Of a stretch of 64,000 nt of DNA, positions 1 to 8,452 are shown piece after piece (positions within the stretch are counted from its first letter, which is position 1; each line of letters opens with the position of its first letter). Source of the stretch: Barthelona sp. PCE (Eukaryota > Metamonada: BaSk clade); assembly GCA_040285745.1 (NCBI GenBank), contig JAUFOR010000008.1, forward strand, positions 186,001 to 250,000, given 5' to 3'. The position numbers and the translations under genes were made by a program. Under the pieces are notes generated by a model. That model did no database searches. It was given only the letters and a program-made list of their open reading frames with translations, and had not been told where the DNA came from.

Positions 1-1610
1 CAACCGTAAGTGAAGTTTTCCAGACGGTCAATTTCGACGTTGCATTCCAGTGCTACGAGGGTTTATGCGAGCGCGTACTCGCTGATGGTAACTCCGGTGA
101 GTTGTGCGCCCTGTACGCCATCACTCGTCCCGTTACTATGTCTCTGACTAACTCAGAAAACAAAGAGGAAAGAGTGATGTTCATCAGTTCATTGCTGAGT
201 TTGGAGATCAGTAGCGACGATGAGGTGTATACTGTCGTTGGAGCTGCTTGGTCAAAGACCTTTCAGTACTTTTTGTCGTACTTTAAGCAGTACGAAATCG
301 ATGCCGTCCCTTACCTGGAGAATTGTATCACGCTTATCAAGGCTGGACTGCCCACACTGGATACGGTTATGGCCCGCTTCATTAGCCTCATAGACGTCAA
401 CTACGATATGTACGAGCAGCTGTTTTTCATGTTCACTGAGATAATCAGTCACAACACAATGATTAACAACCACTTCAAGGAGAGCGAGCTGGTCGACGAG
501 GACGAAGGTGTGTGTGAGCGCAAGAACTCAGGGTTGATCAAGTCGCTCGCCACTATATTGACGTTGGTGAAGATTGATGACTTTGAGGAACACGTTAACG
601 CTGCGCTTATTGTTGAAAATGATTTTGTTGAGACATACAAGCGTATCTCAGACTTTATCTCAAAGTGTACGATCCCCAACCCAGACGTAAGAGGCATCAT
701 TATCCCATTCGAACACATGAGCGAGTATGTTGTTAATCTGGTTAATATCATGATTGAGAGCTATGAGAGCGCTGATGACGAAGAAATGGAGAGCCTGCTG
801 TCTCTGAGAGACGCTGTCAAAAAGCTAATTGAAATATTTGGAAAAGACATGCCCCTATCGATCATCAAGGGTTTCACCAATATTCTGAAGGACATTGGCA
901 CGTGCGTCACTGCCCGCTACAGCCTCATGGTCTTGGATTGCTTCTTGAACAAGCATCTTGGTCCAGAATTCTTTGATGGATACTTCAGTGAATGCTATCA
1001 AGAACTGTTTGAGTTTGCTTGTGAGCTCTTCATGGAGAACTGCGACGGCAACTTCCTGGTTCCTGAGAACATTATTGGTGATGATGTTCGCGAGCTCATT
1101 GGATTAAAACGACAATTCGTAGCCACATTGGTTCGATTCCTTCGAGAGGGTGTTTTCGATAGCGTTGAGCTTGATGACAACTACTTCTTGTACAGAATGA
1201 TTGAGGGTGTCACTGAAAATTCGTGCAACACACTCCGTAAACAATGCCTGAATGGGTTGAGGGATTTGATGACATCCAGTGCAGAGAAAGGTGACTCAAC
1301 CTTCTTTGACATCGTTGCCACCACAGAAGTTATTTCGAGCATCTTCACCATCCCGTTTACAAAGGCCGACAAGAACACACACAGTTTTACCAGTATTTGC
1401 AGAATGATTGCCGATCTTTTTAGGACGCTATATACGTGCAACAATGATGTAGTTCAAGTAATTGGGCAGGTTATGACTGAGCTCGAAGAGTATAGCCAGA
1501 TGTCAGCGGAGATGTTTTGTGAGTATCTTGCCGATACCAAATTGTATCGTAAGAAGTGTAGTACTGCTATTCAGCGTGTTTACAAATCGTTAATGGAGGA
1601 GCGTGAATAA
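1..1610 (+). CDS. Exportin-like HEAT-repeat protein, C-terminal part (5' truncated by window edge)
   Basis: The frame is open from base 3 to the TAA at 1608-1610 with no credible ATG start, so the gene begins before the window and about 535 C-terminal residues are visible. The protein is almost entirely alpha-helical, acidic and without transmembrane segments, with the alternating amphipathic helices expected of HEAT repeats. The last 150 residues (around the RKQCLNGLRDLM helix and the following SIFTIPFTKADKNTHSF stretch) resemble in layout the C-terminal repeats of exportin-1/CRM1, where an FxxxYF..I..IFSVVTDTSH block precedes the final helices. I infer a karyopherin of the importin-beta superfamily, probably an exportin, acting in nucleocytoplasmic transport; a different HEAT protein is possible. 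It converges on the next gene with only 3 nt between the two stop codons. Confidence 0.45.
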   Translation, partial: TVSEVFQTVNFDVAFQCYEGLCERVLADGNSGELCALYAITRPVTMSLTNSENKEERVMFISSLLSLEISSDDEVYTVVGAAWSKTFQYFLSYFKQYEIDAVPYLENCITLIKAGLPTLDTVMARFISLIDVNYDMYEQLFFMFTEIISHNTMINNHFKESELVDEDEGVCERKNSGLIKSLATILTLVKIDDFEEHVNAALIVENDFVETYKRISDFISKCTIPNPDVRGIIIPFEHMSEYVVNLVNIMIESYESADDEEMESLLSLRDAVKKLIEIFGKDMPLSIIKGFTNILKDIGTCVTARYSLMVLDCFLNKHLGPEFFDGYFSECYQELFEFACELFMENCDGNFLVPENIIGDDVRELIGLKRQFVATLVRFLREGVFDSVELDDNYFLYRMIEGVTENSCNTLRKQCLNGLRDLMTSSAEKGDSTFFDIVATTEVISSIFTIPFTKADKNTHSFTSICRMIADLFRTLYTCNNDVVQVIGQVMTELEEYSQMSAEMFCEYLADTKLYRKKCSTAIQRVYKSLMEERE

Positions 1611-1613
1611 ATT

Positions 1614-3455
1614 TTATCGGAGTAACCTCAGCGTGGCATCAGACTTTGGACCCGATGAAAATGACAGTCGAGGTGGAATACTAATGGTGTTGTGCATGGG
1701 CGGATCAACCTCTCGCATGTCTTCCATGAATAAAACCTTCCTGAAATGTTCCTTAGCTTCGCGAAGTTTACGCGCTTTATCCTGCTGCTCAATATGACGG
1801 GTGAAGCCCTGAACAACAATAGGCTTTCCGCTGCTGGTGGGTAACTGCGTTTGTTGAGGTACAAATGTGCATTCCGTTTGCTTATCGGCTTCGATTCTCT
1901 GTTTCTTCGTCTGTAACTTCTGCTTCCTCCTCTTAAGCATCTCAGATATGCGCGTGTCCAGGTTTTCTGTGTCATTAACGTTAAGCGAGTACTTACTCCT
2001 CTTCTTGAGAGTCTTTGGGCTGGTAAACTTCTCGGGCTTAAACGTACATGCGCGGGGAAGCGGTGCCACCTTCGGCTGCGTCTTTCCCTTTGTTATGTTC
2101 ATCTCTCGCATGACCTTAGACTGGCCTATCTCGCGGGAATGATCATCGATCTTTGGTTTAAACATACCCTCAGTGCTCTTCTTCTCCAGGTGTTTCTGTA
2201 CAAGCCTGCGGTGCTCTGCATCCTTCAGGTACAGGCGTTGGATCCTCTCCTCGTCAGTCTCGTTGATAGCATAATGGTTAGCGTGCTTCAACAGATCAAC
2301 GTTAATTTGCGGTTCGAATGTGAACTTCGGCTCAAGCTCCTTTTGTAGCTGCAGTTCCTTAACCCGCTTGTTCTTGTCGTAGAAGCGCATTCTTTGATCG
2401 AAATCACCGAGATGTTCGACCAAAATCTTCGAGTTCGGATTCACATCTGGCTTGTGCTTTAGCTGTGGCTTATACTTCTTTGAGTTAAACACAGGCTTCT
2501 CGTATGCCAAAATGGACTTGCGCTTTCTGGTTGAAGCAAGTAGCTCACTACCTTTCGAAATTTTTGGCTTAAAGGTGTTCTTCTTCTCCTCTTCTTCCTC
2601 CATTTCAAGACGTAGACGGTGTAGACGCTCTGTTTTACGACGTTTTTCTTCTGAAAAACGCTCAAAAATCGGTTTTTGATTTGAAACTTTCGAAGAAAAA
2701 GCCTTCTTTCTCTTATTAGTCCTAGGAGTAAAACTATACTTTTCAATTTCACTCTCCAACATCATATGCTTTTGCCTCTCACGCTCTTCCACCCTGTTCT
2801 TGTGCTTCATTCCACTTTTTAAAAGTGTAGAACGAGTTAAAACTCCTTCATTACTGTATTCACGTATTCTGGGCTTAAAAGTACATTCAGCCAATTCTTG
2901 TGATTGCATTTGATTACGCTGTTGAGCTCTACGCTGATATTCTGAAGTTTTAGGTCTCGCAAGATGTTGAAGTCTGTCTGCGTGCCTCTTAACATCGTAC
3001 TGTTTCTTTCCCTTCTTCTTCTTCTTACCGTGTGTAGGTTTTCTACTAGAAAAAACAAGAGGTGAGTCCGTCTTGTCAGATACAAGGCTCTCACGTCTTT
3101 GCATATGTTTCTTTTTGGGTTTTTCAGTTGAAATATCATCCTCCAAAATATCTTCACTTTCATCGATTATGTCCATTTCGATATGGTCTTCCGCTTTTCC
3201 GGGTGAACTTACCTGTTCGATGATCATTTGCGGCGACTCTGGCTCCTCAAAATGAGATTTTTGCTTTTCTGATGGTAAGGAGAGTATCTGTGCTGGTTTT
3301 ATATGGCTCTGTCCCTTATCCTGTCTGTGCTGCTGCAATAAACGTTGCACAATATCTTCGCGTCGCTCTTTGCTCAATCGTTGAGGAATATTCACATCTA
3401 TATGATTTTCAATGTAGCTATTTTCCTCTTCCATTGATTCGTAGGTCGAGGACAT
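1614..3455 (-). CDS. Basic repeat protein with seven F-x-P-x motifs, unknown function
   Basis: 613 residues, strongly charged (long Lys/Arg/Glu runs, predicted coiled or disordered), no membrane segment. The start is the ATG at 3455; the frame continues upstream only to a TTG. Seven short motifs with an aromatic-x-Pro core recur at irregular spacing: TFKPRI, SFTPRT, TFKPKI, TFEPQI, MFKPKI, TFKPEK and TFVPQQ. Similar F-x-P-x-I repeats separated by charged helices occur in protist cytoskeletal and flagellar proteins; that link is from general knowledge and is not proof. The first 130 residues are acidic and Ser-rich and the rest basic. It is divergent from the eIF2A gene across a 208-bp shared upstream region. 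I do not recognise a named family. Confidence 0.75.
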   Translation of the reverse strand: MSSTYESMEEENSYIENHIDVNIPQRLSKERREDIVQRLLQQHRQDKGQSHIKPAQILSLPSEKQKSHFEEPESPQMIIEQVSSPGKAEDHIEMDIIDESEDILEDDISTEKPKKKHMQRRESLVSDKTDSPLVFSSRKPTHGKKKKKGKKQYDVKRHADRLQHLARPKTSEYQRRAQQRNQMQSQELAECTFKPRIREYSNEGVLTRSTLLKSGMKHKNRVEERERQKHMMLESEIEKYSFTPRTNKRKKAFSSKVSNQKPIFERFSEEKRRKTERLHRLRLEMEEEEEKKNTFKPKISKGSELLASTRKRKSILAYEKPVFNSKKYKPQLKHKPDVNPNSKILVEHLGDFDQRMRFYDKNKRVKELQLQKELEPKFTFEPQINVDLLKHANHYAINETDEERIQRLYLKDAEHRRLVQKHLEKKSTEGMFKPKIDDHSREIGQSKVMREMNITKGKTQPKVAPLPRACTFKPEKFTSPKTLKKRSKYSLNVNDTENLDTRISEMLKRRKQKLQTKKQRIEADKQTECTFVPQQTQLPTSSGKPIVVQGFTRHIEQQDKARKLREAKEHFRKVLFMEDMREVDPPMHNTISIPPRLSFSSGPKSDATLRLLR

Positions 3456-3649
3456 CCAGTGCGGTTGCAAAGAAAAATAAAAAAAGTGTAAAGAAGATGG
3501 TAAAATTTGTTAAAGCAAAATGCCTGAACTTACTTTATTCTTATTTTCACTATTTCTCGAACGAATTTGGATTTTATTCACCTTTAAAACGTATCCACCC
3601 ATCTAAACAATAACAGATCAGCTAAATAAGCTCAATACACTATTCGTAC

Positions 3650-3654
3650 CCTTT
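3650..3654 (+). promoter_or_regulatory. CCTTT initiator-like box before eIF2A
   Basis: CCCTTTC lies 10 nt before the ATG at 3664. It matches the CCTTT (M5) initiator known in Trichomonas and recurs before many genes in this window. No transcript data support it here. Confidence 0.5.
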
Positions 3655-3663
3655 CAAAGAACA

Positions 3664-5358
3664 ATGCGATTCATTCGTTCAACGACAGAGGGCATCCAGA
3701 TGCTCAACTTCAGCGGCAATCAATTTGAAGTTGACCCATCATTCCAGACTATCCCCACTTCACTTACTCAGCCTGTGAGCGATGTATCTATCTCAGCTGA
3801 CAAGAGCATCGCGGGCATTGCGACCAACACACACTTTAGGTTGATTAATATTGAAACAAACACTTTGATCCTGGAAGAAGCTCTTAAATCAGTAGTTGGA
3901 TGTGTATTTTCTCCGGACAGCCGCTTCTGCGCCATGTTTCAACGCCTCTCCCCACGCCTCATGAGGGAAAGGGCGAGAAAAACAAATAAGAAGAGCAAGT
4001 ATCTTGTTGTTGAAAATAACTTTAGGTTCTATAACTGTGAAAATGGTGAGGAAGTGTTCAGGACTACGCTAGACGCTGCAATTGTCAACGATAAGTGGCC
4101 AATTTTCTTTTTCAATGATACCAACCATCTTTTTGTTTTCGCAAACACTTGTCTAATTTTTGATTTTGAATGTAATCAATTAATCGAGCCGTTTGGCAAA
4201 CTCCGCTTCATGAAGCAATCACAATGCGACAAAAATTTGTTTATTATGTGTACTGCTAACATGGTTAAACTTGTACGTTTTGACCCTGATTTATTGACAT
4301 TCATCATTCTACAAACCTTTGAGGTGCAGAAGTTCGACGATATAGCAGTTCAGTTTGTACCTGATCGTGCTTTCTGTTTAATCCACACTAATGACACTAA
4401 TGATCGTTTCTATCACGGTGCTAATATTTTAGTTGTAATGGATGAAACAAAGAGTACAAGATTGAAGTTTGACAACGTTCATTCATTTGATATTCACAAA
4501 TCAAACAAGCTGATGGCTGTTGTAAGTGGTAATCCAAGAACTTTATACGTATATAATATTGAAACTCGTTTCAACTGTATAGCTGACGATGAGGTGGACG
4601 GAAACCATGTTGCTTTCTCCCCGAATGGGCAATTCCTGACCGTCACTGCCACAAAGGGTTCAGGAGCAAACACAGTTGTCTACTCAGTGGATGATGCACT
4701 TGATTGTATCAGAGGGTGGCGCCGATTCTACGTTGAGGACGCATGTTCTTTTAAGTGGACAACAGACAGCCAATATATGATGTGGACTGTCTATTATCCC
4801 CGAATGAAGGAGGGAAATTGCGTCTTTGTGTACAGTTGCTTAACTGGTGAGCGTGTGCTAAAGGATACGTTTTCCAATCTATTCAGTATTAGAGAGATCA
4901 ACAGTGACGCTGTTGACGTCAAATATGAGCTTGACGATCGCGCCCGGTCAATGAATATGCAGGTCGTCTCGGCTACCACATTTACCGCACAGGTCTCTGT
5001 AACACAGTCTACAACAGTCACAAAGAAGCCTGTTGCAAGGATTCCAGGCCTCTCTGCCGCACAACAGCAGAGCCAATCAAAGCTTGAGGTGCAACCTCAG
5101 AACGTATCGCCACAACCTCCTGTTGAACTTGGGCTGCCTGATTATGTATTTGAAATGATGGGAGTTGCTGAACCGTCTGTCAAGAAGGAGATGAAGTCTT
5201 TGTTGAAGAAGATCAAAAACGCAGAAAAAGCTCTACGTCGACCAGTGGCTGATCGACGACCGATTCAATTGAAATTTATTGCTGAGAAGCCTGCTAACAT
5301 CGATAGGATCATCAACCTCGCAAGAGATGTGCATTTAGCTCGTGAGGATAGTAAATAA
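3664..5358 (+). CDS. EIF2A: Translation initiation factor eIF2A-like beta-propeller protein
   Basis: 564 residues, ATG at 3664. The first 440 residues form WD40-like blades typical of eIF2A: a GCVFSPDSRFCAM blade, a FFNDTNHLFVFANT blade, a HGANILVVMDE blade (eIF2A has YYGEQTLHYI here), a VAFSPNGQFLTVTA blade and a FKWTTDSQYMMW blade. These are followed by a low-complexity Gln/Pro linker and a C-terminal helical segment with KKEMKSLLKKIKNAEKAL, matching the Lys-rich helices (KKIKNLKKKLKAI) at the human eIF2A C terminus. The length is close to the human 585 residues. eIF2A is a monomeric factor that can deliver initiator tRNA to 40S subunits. eIF3b is also a propeller factor but carries an RRM and is encoded separately here at 44431-46728. 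The stop is embedded in GTAAATAA. Confidence 0.72.
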   Translation: MRFIRSTTEGIQMLNFSGNQFEVDPSFQTIPTSLTQPVSDVSISADKSIAGIATNTHFRLINIETNTLILEEALKSVVGCVFSPDSRFCAMFQRLSPRLMRERARKTNKKSKYLVVENNFRFYNCENGEEVFRTTLDAAIVNDKWPIFFFNDTNHLFVFANTCLIFDFECNQLIEPFGKLRFMKQSQCDKNLFIMCTANMVKLVRFDPDLLTFIILQTFEVQKFDDIAVQFVPDRAFCLIHTNDTNDRFYHGANILVVMDETKSTRLKFDNVHSFDIHKSNKLMAVVSGNPRTLYVYNIETRFNCIADDEVDGNHVAFSPNGQFLTVTATKGSGANTVVYSVDDALDCIRGWRRFYVEDACSFKWTTDSQYMMWTVYYPRMKEGNCVFVYSCLTGERVLKDTFSNLFSIREINSDAVDVKYELDDRARSMNMQVVSATTFTAQVSVTQSTTVTKKPVARIPGLSAAQQQSQSKLEVQPQNVSPQPPVELGLPDYVFEMMGVAEPSVKKEMKSLLKKIKNAEKALRRPVADRRPIQLKFIAEKPANIDRIINLARDVHLAREDSK

Positions 5359-5387
5359 TTACATTTCTTCTTGTAATCCGTTTTCCC

Positions 5388-5392
5388 CCTTT
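5388..5392 (+). promoter_or_regulatory. CCTTT initiator-like box before SEC23
   Basis: CCCCCTTTAC sits 20 nt upstream of the ATG at 5412 and 30 nt after the eIF2A stop, so the SEC23 promoter must be very short or overlap the eIF2A 3' end. Confidence 0.5.
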
Positions 5393-5411
5393 ACACTTAC
5401 TATTTCCAATT

Positions 5412-7667
5412 ATGGATGGGTTTTACGAGCAAATAGATCAGGTTGAATCTCTCTCCGGTGTGCGTTTGCCCTGGACGGTTTTCCCAAGCACAAAAAATAA
5501 TGCAAAGAATCTCCCCATACCAGTAAGTGCATTCTACACACCAATGAAGGATGTTGACGGGCTTTTACTGGCGAAAACAAGACCTTGCATTTGCTTAAAG
5601 TGTGGTGCATATCTCAATCCTTTTTGTGCTGGAGATCTCCAGCAAAGACGGTGGATTTGTCAGTTCTGCAACACGGGAAACTCCCTCCCCGAGGAGATTG
5701 TGCAAAATCCAAGTGTATTAGATGCCAAACACATGACATGTGAGTATGTTCTAGGGAATAACGCGCATACACCGTTTTACCTCTTTATCATCGATACAAA
5801 CCAGCCGCTGAATATCTTGGACCAGCTCAAGACAACCATATTGCGTACACTTGACTACATGCCACCAGAAGCCCAGATTGGACTCATAACTTACTCTGAA
5901 AACGTGCTTTTGTGGGATTTGCAGTCAGAAGGGCTCCCACGATCCTATGTCTTTGATGGCGAGGAGATCCCGAGCGACGGTGATTTCGAGGGGACGCTGA
6001 GATCTTTGTTTGATATAGCTCAATCATTCATCAGACCTGTTGGTGACTGTGTGTTTGCATTTAGTGAACTGTTGGATGCAGTCTTCCGCAGCGTCCCCAG
6101 TTCGCAATTGGGCAACTACTGTAGAAGTTGTGCAGGTGTCGCACTTGGAATTGCGCATAAAATCGTGGAGAAGTTATGTCATGGACAGACTGGACGAGTT
6201 CTGCTTTTCAACGCGAATCCAATCACCCACGGCAAGGGTCTCTTCGCGGAAATCGACAAACGCAAGACGTTGCGCACACATCTTGATCTGAAGGAGCATA
6301 ACGCCCCACACACAAAGAGTTCAAGAAATTTCTTCCGCCAACTTGCTGATAAATTTTGCGATATAGGTGTTTCTGTTGACGTGTGGTCGGCTTCGGTGCG
6401 CCAGACAGGTGTTTATGAAATGGTTGAGGTCTTTGAGCGCACGGGAGGACATTGTTTCATGTGTGATCGGTTCACTGACGATATTTTCACATCTTCTCTG
6501 CTTAAATCGTTCGCCAGGGCCGGGGGAATAGGCCATAGTGGACTTTACGAGGATGTAGAGGCGCAATCAATAGTTGGAATCCCGTGCGTCTTCAACGCTA
6601 AGATCAAAGTACAGACCCCACCTTATATAGTCTTTAAGGGGCTTGTTGACAACAGAGAGCCAACTGAGAAGGATGGAAACGAGTTCTTTGTTGGACAGCT
6701 CACTCCCAATTCAACATTTGCATTTGTTTTCGACATTGACGAGTCTCTTGGTACACAGAATTTCAGCGCGCGGCCCTACAGGTATATTCAATTTACAACT
6801 CAGTACACACACCCTAACGGGAAAATGGTACTGCGTGTTACTACAATTGCTGTTAACTGGAATGTGAGCAACAATATGAACGAGCTCGTTAAAGGCTTTG
6901 ACCAGGAGGCAGCCGCTGTTCTGTTGGCAAGAATGGCAACAAAGATTATGCGGGAGACAGCAGAGCACGATGAGGCACGAATATACGTGGATCGCACTGT
7001 TGTTGATCTATGCTCCCTTTTTAGCTCTTACACCATCAATGTTCCCAGTTCAGTCACGTTCCCGCAGACCATGACCAATTTCCCACAGTTCTCCTTCTAC
7101 CTCCGACGTAACGTTCTACTCAGTAACTTCAACGAAAGCCCCGATGAAACAACTTACAAGCGTTATATCTTTGAGCGCTGCACTGTTAACGATAGTCTCG
7201 TCATCATCCAGCCGACGCTGACTAAATACTCGATGGATTCTACGGAATCTGTACTGCTTGATATCAGCAGTCTGCAGCGAGAGTGTTTATTGGTATTGGA
7301 TACCTACTATACAGTGTTATTGCACTATGATGAAGAGTTCAAAAACTGGAGAGCTATGAACTACCACGAGGAAGAGGGTTTCAGCTGGTTCGGAGATCTG
7401 ATTGCTAGTGCTGATGAACACGCCAGATCTATATTAAATGAGCGCTGGCCGACACCAGTGCTACACTTCACACACCCCAATCACAGCCAAATGCGCTTTC
7501 TGAAGAGTATCCTGAACCCTCCAAGTCTTGCTGTTCGTGGACAAACGCGCCCAACTGGAAACTCACAGAACATGCCATTCACTTCCAAGGGGAACCCGTT
7601 AAAGACGTCGGACGTCAGCTACAGCGACTTTATGGAATCACTCAGGGGTCTCATAACAAAGCCATGA
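5412..7667 (+). CDS. SEC23: COPII coat protein SEC23
   Basis: 751 residues, close to the usual 765. The N terminus GVRLPWTVFPSTKNNA matches the SEC23 opening (GVRxxWNVWPSSRxEA). It is followed by a zinc finger with Cys61, Cys64, Cys83 and Cys86, then the trunk (vWA-like) domain with the FLFIIDTNQP and FNANPITHGKG segments, the beta-sandwich and helical domains (RMATKIMRETAEHDEARIYVDR), and a C-terminal gelsolin-like domain (LVLDTYYTVLLHYDEEFKNW, then RWPTPVLHFTHPNHSQMRFL). SEC23 is the GTPase-activating subunit for SAR1 and pairs with SEC24 in the inner COPII coat at ER exit sites. The region of the catalytic arginine finger was not resolved by eye. It converges on the GNAT gene with 7 nt between stops. 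Confidence 0.93.
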   Translation: MDGFYEQIDQVESLSGVRLPWTVFPSTKNNAKNLPIPVSAFYTPMKDVDGLLLAKTRPCICLKCGAYLNPFCAGDLQQRRWICQFCNTGNSLPEEIVQNPSVLDAKHMTCEYVLGNNAHTPFYLFIIDTNQPLNILDQLKTTILRTLDYMPPEAQIGLITYSENVLLWDLQSEGLPRSYVFDGEEIPSDGDFEGTLRSLFDIAQSFIRPVGDCVFAFSELLDAVFRSVPSSQLGNYCRSCAGVALGIAHKIVEKLCHGQTGRVLLFNANPITHGKGLFAEIDKRKTLRTHLDLKEHNAPHTKSSRNFFRQLADKFCDIGVSVDVWSASVRQTGVYEMVEVFERTGGHCFMCDRFTDDIFTSSLLKSFARAGGIGHSGLYEDVEAQSIVGIPCVFNAKIKVQTPPYIVFKGLVDNREPTEKDGNEFFVGQLTPNSTFAFVFDIDESLGTQNFSARPYRYIQFTTQYTHPNGKMVLRVTTIAVNWNVSNNMNELVKGFDQEAAAVLLARMATKIMRETAEHDEARIYVDRTVVDLCSLFSSYTINVPSSVTFPQTMTNFPQFSFYLRRNVLLSNFNESPDETTYKRYIFERCTVNDSLVIIQPTLTKYSMDSTESVLLDISSLQRECLLVLDTYYTVLLHYDEEFKNWRAMNYHEEEGFSWFGDLIASADEHARSILNERWPTPVLHFTHPNHSQMRFLKSILNPPSLAVRGQTRPTGNSQNMPFTSKGNPLKTSDVSYSDFMESLRGLITKP

Positions 7668-7674
7668 TAGTAAA

Positions 7675-8295
7675 TCAATCACTCACCCATTCCATAAATC
7701 TTGCTGTGATCTTCTTCTTAACGTTATATATTGATGGGCGCGTGTTTAGTACCATCACGAATGCATCATGGCAGTCTGATGAATTGTAAACACCACGTTC
7801 AACTGAACATTGAATGAACTGATGACGCTCATAAAAGCGAATTGCTGCTTCGTTATTACATTTGACGTGGCAGTAGAAAATGTCAACGGTATCATTGTAA
7901 TACTTAATCCACTGTTCAATGATAAGAGATCCTAATCCGAGATTTCTGAAATTCTGACGAACTGCAATCTCTGAGAGGTACAAACAGCTGGCTCTGGGGG
8001 CAAACAGCGAAGATAAGCGGCGGCTTACCTTTAAAGAACAGCGTAATGGTGCCGCATGACCAAAAAAAGCAAAAGCTCCTACAAATTCATCATTTATGTG
8101 GATAAGAGCTGTTGTAAATTTGCCCAAAAACTTGTAAAACTCTTCGTTGTAACTCACTACAAAGCATTCATCGAAGAGATTACGAAGCAGATCCCGATGT
8201 TCATCATAAATATATCTGTTGACCATAATACGTTGATTGGGCGCCATATTCTCAACCAACCACGCTTCCAGGTTGCTATAATAACAATTGGACAT
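7675..8295 (-). CDS. GNAT-family N-acetyltransferase (NAA50/NAA60-like)
   Basis: 206 residues; the ATG is at 8295. The acetyl-CoA binding motif A is clear: CLYLSEIAVRQNFRNLGLGSL, with R-N-L-G-L-G as the Q/R-x-x-G-x-G/A loop. It is followed by motif B-like IFYCHVKCNNEAAIRFYERHQF, the usual N-x-x-A-x-x-F-Y-x-x-x-G/x-F pattern. The end of the fold (VYNSSDCHDAFVMVL) resembles NAA60 and NAA50, which acetylate protein N termini beginning Met-hydrophobic. Substrate choice cannot be read from the sequence, so another GNAT role is possible. No targeting signal or membrane anchor is evident. It is divergent from HSP110 over 157 bp. Confidence 0.7.
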   Translation of the reverse strand: MSNCYYSNLEAWLVENMAPNQRIMVNRYIYDEHRDLLRNLFDECFVVSYNEEFYKFLGKFTTALIHINDEFVGAFAFFGHAAPLRCSLKVSRRLSSLFAPRASCLYLSEIAVRQNFRNLGLGSLIIEQWIKYYNDTVDIFYCHVKCNNEAAIRFYERHQFIQCSVERGVYNSSDCHDAFVMVLNTRPSIYNVKKKITARFMEWVSD

Positions 8296-8321
8296 AAGGT
8301 GGGCCTCGATTGGAGTAAAAG

Positions 8322-8326
8322 AAAGG
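8322..8326 (-). promoter_or_regulatory. CCTTT initiator-like box before the GNAT gene (minus strand)
   Basis: On the minus strand TTCCCTTTCTT lies 26 nt before the ATG at 8295. Confidence 0.45.
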
Positions 8327-8438
8327 GAAGCATTTTCATAACTTTAATCATGACTACCGCACTGCAAACTAGTTTTCATACCCTGAAAATACTATGTGAA
8401 ACCTAAAGACAAAAAGAGCTTAGCTTTTTGTTTTATTT

Positions 8439-8443
8439 CCTTT
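8439..8443 (+). promoter_or_regulatory. CCTTT initiator-like box before HSP110
   Basis: TTTCCTTTCTAAATATA precedes the ATG at 8453 by 9 nt. It rules out a start at the upstream in-frame GTG (8396), which lies before the box. Confidence 0.5.
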
Positions 8444-8452
8444 CTAAATATA

